Of a stretch of 55,031 nucleotides of DNA, positions 52,742-55,031 are shown piece after piece. Source of the stretch: Fibrella aquatilis (GTDB lineage Bacteria; Bacteroidota; Bacteroidia; Cytophagales; Spirosomataceae); assembly GCF_017353255.1 (NCBI RefSeq), contig NZ_JAFMYU010000036.1, positions 1 through 55,031 on the forward strand, written 5' to 3'. The position numbers were made by a program, and so were the translations under genes. Within the stretch, counting starts at the first letter, position 1, and each line of letters starts with the position of its first letter. The notes under the pieces are model-generated. The model ran no database searches. It worked only from the letters and a program-made list of their open reading frames with translations, and was not told where the DNA came from.

Positions 52742-53527
52742 TCAATTCACCCGGATTGGCTGTTTCAGGCCCGAGACAGACTTGATATCCATATCGAGCG
52801 AGCCGATGGAAAGTTCGACCTGCACCTTCAAGGGTACTTTGTTTACGTCGTCTGAGACCCACACCAGCAGGGCATCCTGGCCCTTAAAGAAATTGTTGGC
52901 GGCCATGATGGGGCTGAGCTTAATGGCGTTCACCTGACCAAACTTGGTCTTAATCTTCTCTTTGCCCCGATACTGTACTTTCAGGTTGTAAACCGTGTCG
53001 TCGTAGAAGGTGGGCAGTTCAATAATCTGATTCAGGCCCATGCGGTTGAAGTCGACGGTGCGCAGAAAGTAGTAGCTGCTCACAAAATCGTGCACGTTGT
53101 CGGGCACCTTGAAGAGGTCTTTTTCGGTGCGCTCTTCAGCCTTCACGGTATTGTTGGCGTGGTTGAAGGTCATGTTCTCCTCCTTCCGGTAGCTGCTCTC
53201 CTGAATATTGGTATAGAATTTCTGCGGCAAAATGGCCGATGTATCGATGTACGAACGCCAGGTGTCGCGCACCCGTTTTACCATGTCGAACGCGCCGGTG
53301 GTGCGGCCAAAGACGTTGACCTGGTAGCAGGGCCGCCCGTTGACGGTATAGAGGGAGGGAGCCACGTCGACGCGGGCTTCGGCGGCGTTGATAAAACCGT
53401 AGTGAACGCGGTACTCGATGTGTTCACCCGGTCCGAAACTGGTGTTCACCACCCGTCGGTACGAATCGGTGGCCCGGAAACCAACCAACACGAGAACCAT
53501 ACTGAGAATGATACCGGTTTTTTTCAT
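52742..53527 (-). CDS. DUF3108 family exported protein
   Basis: The 261-residue protein has a signal peptide (MKKTGIILSMVLVLVGF) and DUF3108 features: SFGPGEHIEYRVHYGFINAAEARVDV near the N-terminus, MVKRVRDTWRSYIDTSAILPQKF and a C-terminal LLVWVSDDVNKVPLKVQVELSIG strand set. It should be periplasmic; the function is unknown. It follows the aminopeptidase gene by 13 bp, so the two form an operon. The ATG at 53527 begins the signal peptide. Confidence 0.88.
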   Translation of the reverse strand: MKKTGIILSMVLVLVGFRATDSYRRVVNTSFGPGEHIEYRVHYGFINAAEARVDVAPSLYTVNGRPCYQVNVFGRTTGAFDMVKRVRDTWRSYIDTSAILPQKFYTNIQESSYRKEENMTFNHANNTVKAEERTEKDLFKVPDNVHDFVSSYYFLRTVDFNRMGLNQIIELPTFYDDTVYNLKVQYRGKEKIKTKFGQVNAIKLSPIMAANNFFKGQDALLVWVSDDVNKVPLKVQVELSIGSLDMDIKSVSGLKQPIRVN

Positions 53528-53540
53528 GGCAATCAGTCTA

Positions 53541-54578
53541 TTACAAAGAAGGATAGGTCTGTTTAAGGTGCGCCAGATAGCGCGGAAAATCACTGCCAAA
53601 CTGGTTAACAAACTCCGTTTTAAACCGGTTCTGCTGTTTATTATACGTCAAAAAGCTTACGAAGTATGCATTGTTCGGCAAGTCTTTTTTAGACGGGACC
53701 CTTTTGGCCGCGCTACCGTTGGCAGACCGCCCCGGCAGGGTATCTGTGGTGGCTACGATCTGGCTAATCAGCGTCCATTTCAATGAATCTTTGACAGCCA
53801 CAGGGGTAGAGGGTTTAAACGACTTGTAGAGGGAATCGAGCCTGTTGGTGCCCCGCAGAACGTGGTCGTTGTAGTGTTCGTAATACACGTTGCTGGCTAC
53901 GTAGTCGCGGTATTGGCTCGACGTACGACCATATTTTTGGGCCATGTAGCGGTCGGCGCCGTAGTCACCCACAAAATTGGCCAGGTTCTCGTTGTATTCG
54001 AGGCTGCTTTTTATGAACAGCGTGCCGTGGGTCATTTCGTGAATGATCAGCTCGGCCAGCCGCCCTTCGCTGTATTTCAGAAAACTAGACAGGATCGGGT
54101 CTTTAAAAAAGCCCAGCGTTGAATAGGCCGCGCCCAGGTGAATCTGGGTGTCGTAGCCCTGCAAGCGTAGCAGCGAGTCGGCCCGCTTGGCATTGTCGAG
54201 GCCAAAGAAGCCCTGGTACGGAAACGCTCCCACAATGGGGTAGTTGTGCATCAGCGGTTTAAGCGCATACCGGTCTGAGGCAATGAGCATGTAGGTTAGT
54301 GGCTTGCCGGTCTGATCGTAGTAGGTCGTGAAATTTTTGAACTGGTTTAGCCCAAGCGAGTCAACGGCATACTGCTTAATAGCCTGTATGAGCTGGATTC
54401 GCGTTTTTACGGAATCGGGCACGGCGGCATCGGCCAATACGTCGGGCACGGGGCGGGCTTCGTAGAGCATGGTAAACTGCCCTTTCACCAGCATGTAGCC
54501 GTAGCTCACTACCTCACGCTGGCAAATACCTAGCCCCACCACGACAAGTAACACCCCCAACAAAATCCGCCGTTTCAT
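53541..54578 (-). CDS. Putative aminopeptidase (zinc metallopeptidase)
   Basis: The 345-residue product has an N-terminal membrane anchor or signal (RILLGVLLVVVGLGIC) and resembles the Bacteroidota/proteobacterial putative aminopeptidase family with the zinc motif ELIIHEMTHGTLF followed by ENLANFVGDYGA, where the downstream Glu is the third zinc ligand. It should be periplasmic or membrane-bound. It is the first gene of a two-gene operon with DUF3108. The ATG at 54578 is preferred because the longer start at 54614 lies in a hairpin. Confidence 0.82.
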   Translation of the reverse strand: MKRRILLGVLLVVVGLGICQREVVSYGYMLVKGQFTMLYEARPVPDVLADAAVPDSVKTRIQLIQAIKQYAVDSLGLNQFKNFTTYYDQTGKPLTYMLIASDRYALKPLMHNYPIVGAFPYQGFFGLDNAKRADSLLRLQGYDTQIHLGAAYSTLGFFKDPILSSFLKYSEGRLAELIIHEMTHGTLFIKSSLEYNENLANFVGDYGADRYMAQKYGRTSSQYRDYVASNVYYEHYNDHVLRGTNRLDSLYKSFKPSTPVAVKDSLKWTLISQIVATTDTLPGRSANGSAAKRVPSKKDLPNNAYFVSFLTYNKQQNRFKTEFVNQFGSDFPRYLAHLKQTYPSL

Positions 54579-54590
54579 AGGGGCGAAGAT

Positions 54591-54623
54591 AATGAGTGAA
54601 TGAGCGTCACTCATTCGCTCATT
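54591..54623. repeat. Small hairpin between divergent genes, TCATTCG theme
   Basis: The arms 54591-54604 and 54610-54623 are 14 bp with one mismatch and a 5-nt loop. They are made of GAGTGAATGAG-like words and are followed by a T-tract. The element lies in the 87-bp region shared by two divergent starts. Confidence 0.7.
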
Positions 54624-54665
54624 CTTTTTCCGTACGTTCGTGCTTCACTTAAACGACATACTACA

Positions 54666-54956
54666 ATGGCTGTCAATGCAAAACACTTAGCCACGTTCAT
54701 TCTCGGTGCCGCCGCCGGGGTGGCCTTGAACAAATACATGCAAACGGAAGAAGGCGAGAAAATGATGGCCGACCTGAAGGAGAAGGGCACTCAGCTGAAA
54801 ACCGAGGCGGAAGGCGCCATCGACAACGCTCCGGAGTATTTCGAGAAGCTGAAGGCACAACTGGCCGAGATGCTGAAAACCAACTTCCCCAACGCCGAAC
54901 AGGCCATTGACGACGTGCTGGGTAAAAAGCCGGATAATTTAGAGCCTAAGGTTTAA
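54666..54956 (+). CDS. YtxH-like small protein
   Basis: The 96-residue product starts MAVNAKHLATFILGAAAGVALNKYM, a single short hydrophobic segment, followed by a charged helical region (KEKGTQLKTEAEGAIDNAPE) as in YtxH-like or gas-vesicle-like stress proteins. The role is unknown; membrane association with a cytoplasmic helix is likely. The ATG at 54666 is preferred; the longer frame would start inside the hairpin. Its last codons and stop lie in the 29-nt repeat element. Confidence 0.78.
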   Translation: MAVNAKHLATFILGAAAGVALNKYMQTEEGEKMMADLKEKGTQLKTEAEGAIDNAPEYFEKLKAQLAEMLKTNFPNAEQAIDDVLGKKPDNLEPKV

Positions 54957-54979
54957 GGTCTAAGGTTTAATGTCTAAAC
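54951..54979 (+). repeat. 29-nt GTTTA...TAAAC element at the YtxH stop
   Basis: It opens with GTTTAAGGT and closes with TCTAAAC, is 29 nt long and overlaps the YtxH-like gene's last valine and stop codon. It is the same length as the element at 1-29 but with its inner heptamers in a different order. Confidence 0.75.
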
Positions 54980-55031
54980 GGTCCGCCGTCGCGGTTGCTT
55001 CGCTAGCTAGGCCCCTCGACTGCGCTCGGGG
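54978..55031. repeat. Partial copy of the GC-rich repeat at the window edge
   Basis: This stretch holds ACGGTCCGCCGTCGCGG and CCTCGACTGCGCTCGGGG, both found in the 64-bp hairpin at 4230-4389. It follows directly on the 29-nt element. It is cut by the window end, so its second arm is not visible. Confidence 0.7.

Overview
The window is a chromosomal piece of a Bacteroidota bacterium, most likely a Cytophagales member close to Spirosoma, Fibrella or Rudanella. The evidence is the Bacteroidota promoter word TAnnTTTG in front of many genes, the scarcity of Shine-Dalgarno sequences, typical families (DUF2851, GT3-type glycogen synthase, ELWxxDGT repeat protein, FecA-type TonB receptor, NUC1 lipoprotein, PAS kinases of the SHDLQEPLRK type) and the gene order yceD-rpmF-plsX-fabH-efp-accB-accC. 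The genus is an inference. About 49 genes are supported. I see no rRNA, tRNA, CRISPR array or recognisable transposase.

Layout. 1-6.2 kb: purU, glycogen synthase plus DUF2851 (GTGA overlap) and an ABC exporter. 6.3-7.5 kb: a lipoprotein and a MerC protein diverge from a metal-type operator pair. 7.5-11 kb: a small membrane protein, a lone nuoN, terC, and rplU-rpmA. 11-17 kb: a long secreted repeat protein diverges from a histidine kinase/response regulator pair, followed by a frameshifted secreted protein. 17.6-23.4 kb: a light-sensing cluster of bacteriophytochrome, single-domain response regulator, biliverdin-forming heme oxygenase and a multi-PAS kinase. 23.7-25.7 kb: a thioesterase, ComA-like phosphosulfolactate synthase and DedA. 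25.8-31.6 kb: the yceD-rpmF-plsX-fabH-efp-accB-accC run, which links ribosome assembly, fatty-acid initiation and acetyl-CoA carboxylation. 31.7-43.1 kb: LytTR regulator, outer-membrane protein, SGNH hydrolase, BON-LysM protein, nuclease, TMTC-like protein, PAS kinase, M20 and S41 peptidases. 43.2-50 kb: a decayed DUF5615/DUF433 toxin-antitoxin pair at the 3' end of mutB, an iron-type TonB receptor lying between mutB and mutA, then mutA. 50.1-55 kb: dnaA, an acyltransferase, DUF3108, a putative aminopeptidase and a small YtxH-like protein.

The most striking feature is not a gene. More than a dozen intergenic gaps hold inverted repeats whose arms are built from degenerate 7-bp units. Each locus has its own heptamer theme, and some themes recur at distant loci. 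The arms are 25 to 64 bp long. Many lie between co-directional genes, and two end exactly 7 nt before a start codon (accB, accC). A related short element bounded by GTTTA and TAAAC, 15 or 29 nt long (7n+1), sits at or just after the stop codon of four genes in the same orientation. A GC-rich module shared by several of these hairpins also appears inside the mutB reading frame. The heptamer phasing recalls cyanobacterial STRR repeats, but the consistent hairpin layout and gene-end placement look like a distinct mobile or regulatory repeat system.

The second structural surprise is the mutB region. The toxin-antitoxin cassette is bracketed by a 42-bp direct repeat (38/42 identical) made of mutB 3' coding sequence, as expected for insertion at a gene end with restoration of the reading frame. 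The toxin gene carries one in-frame stop. No gap longer than 300 bp lacks a gene or pseudogene.
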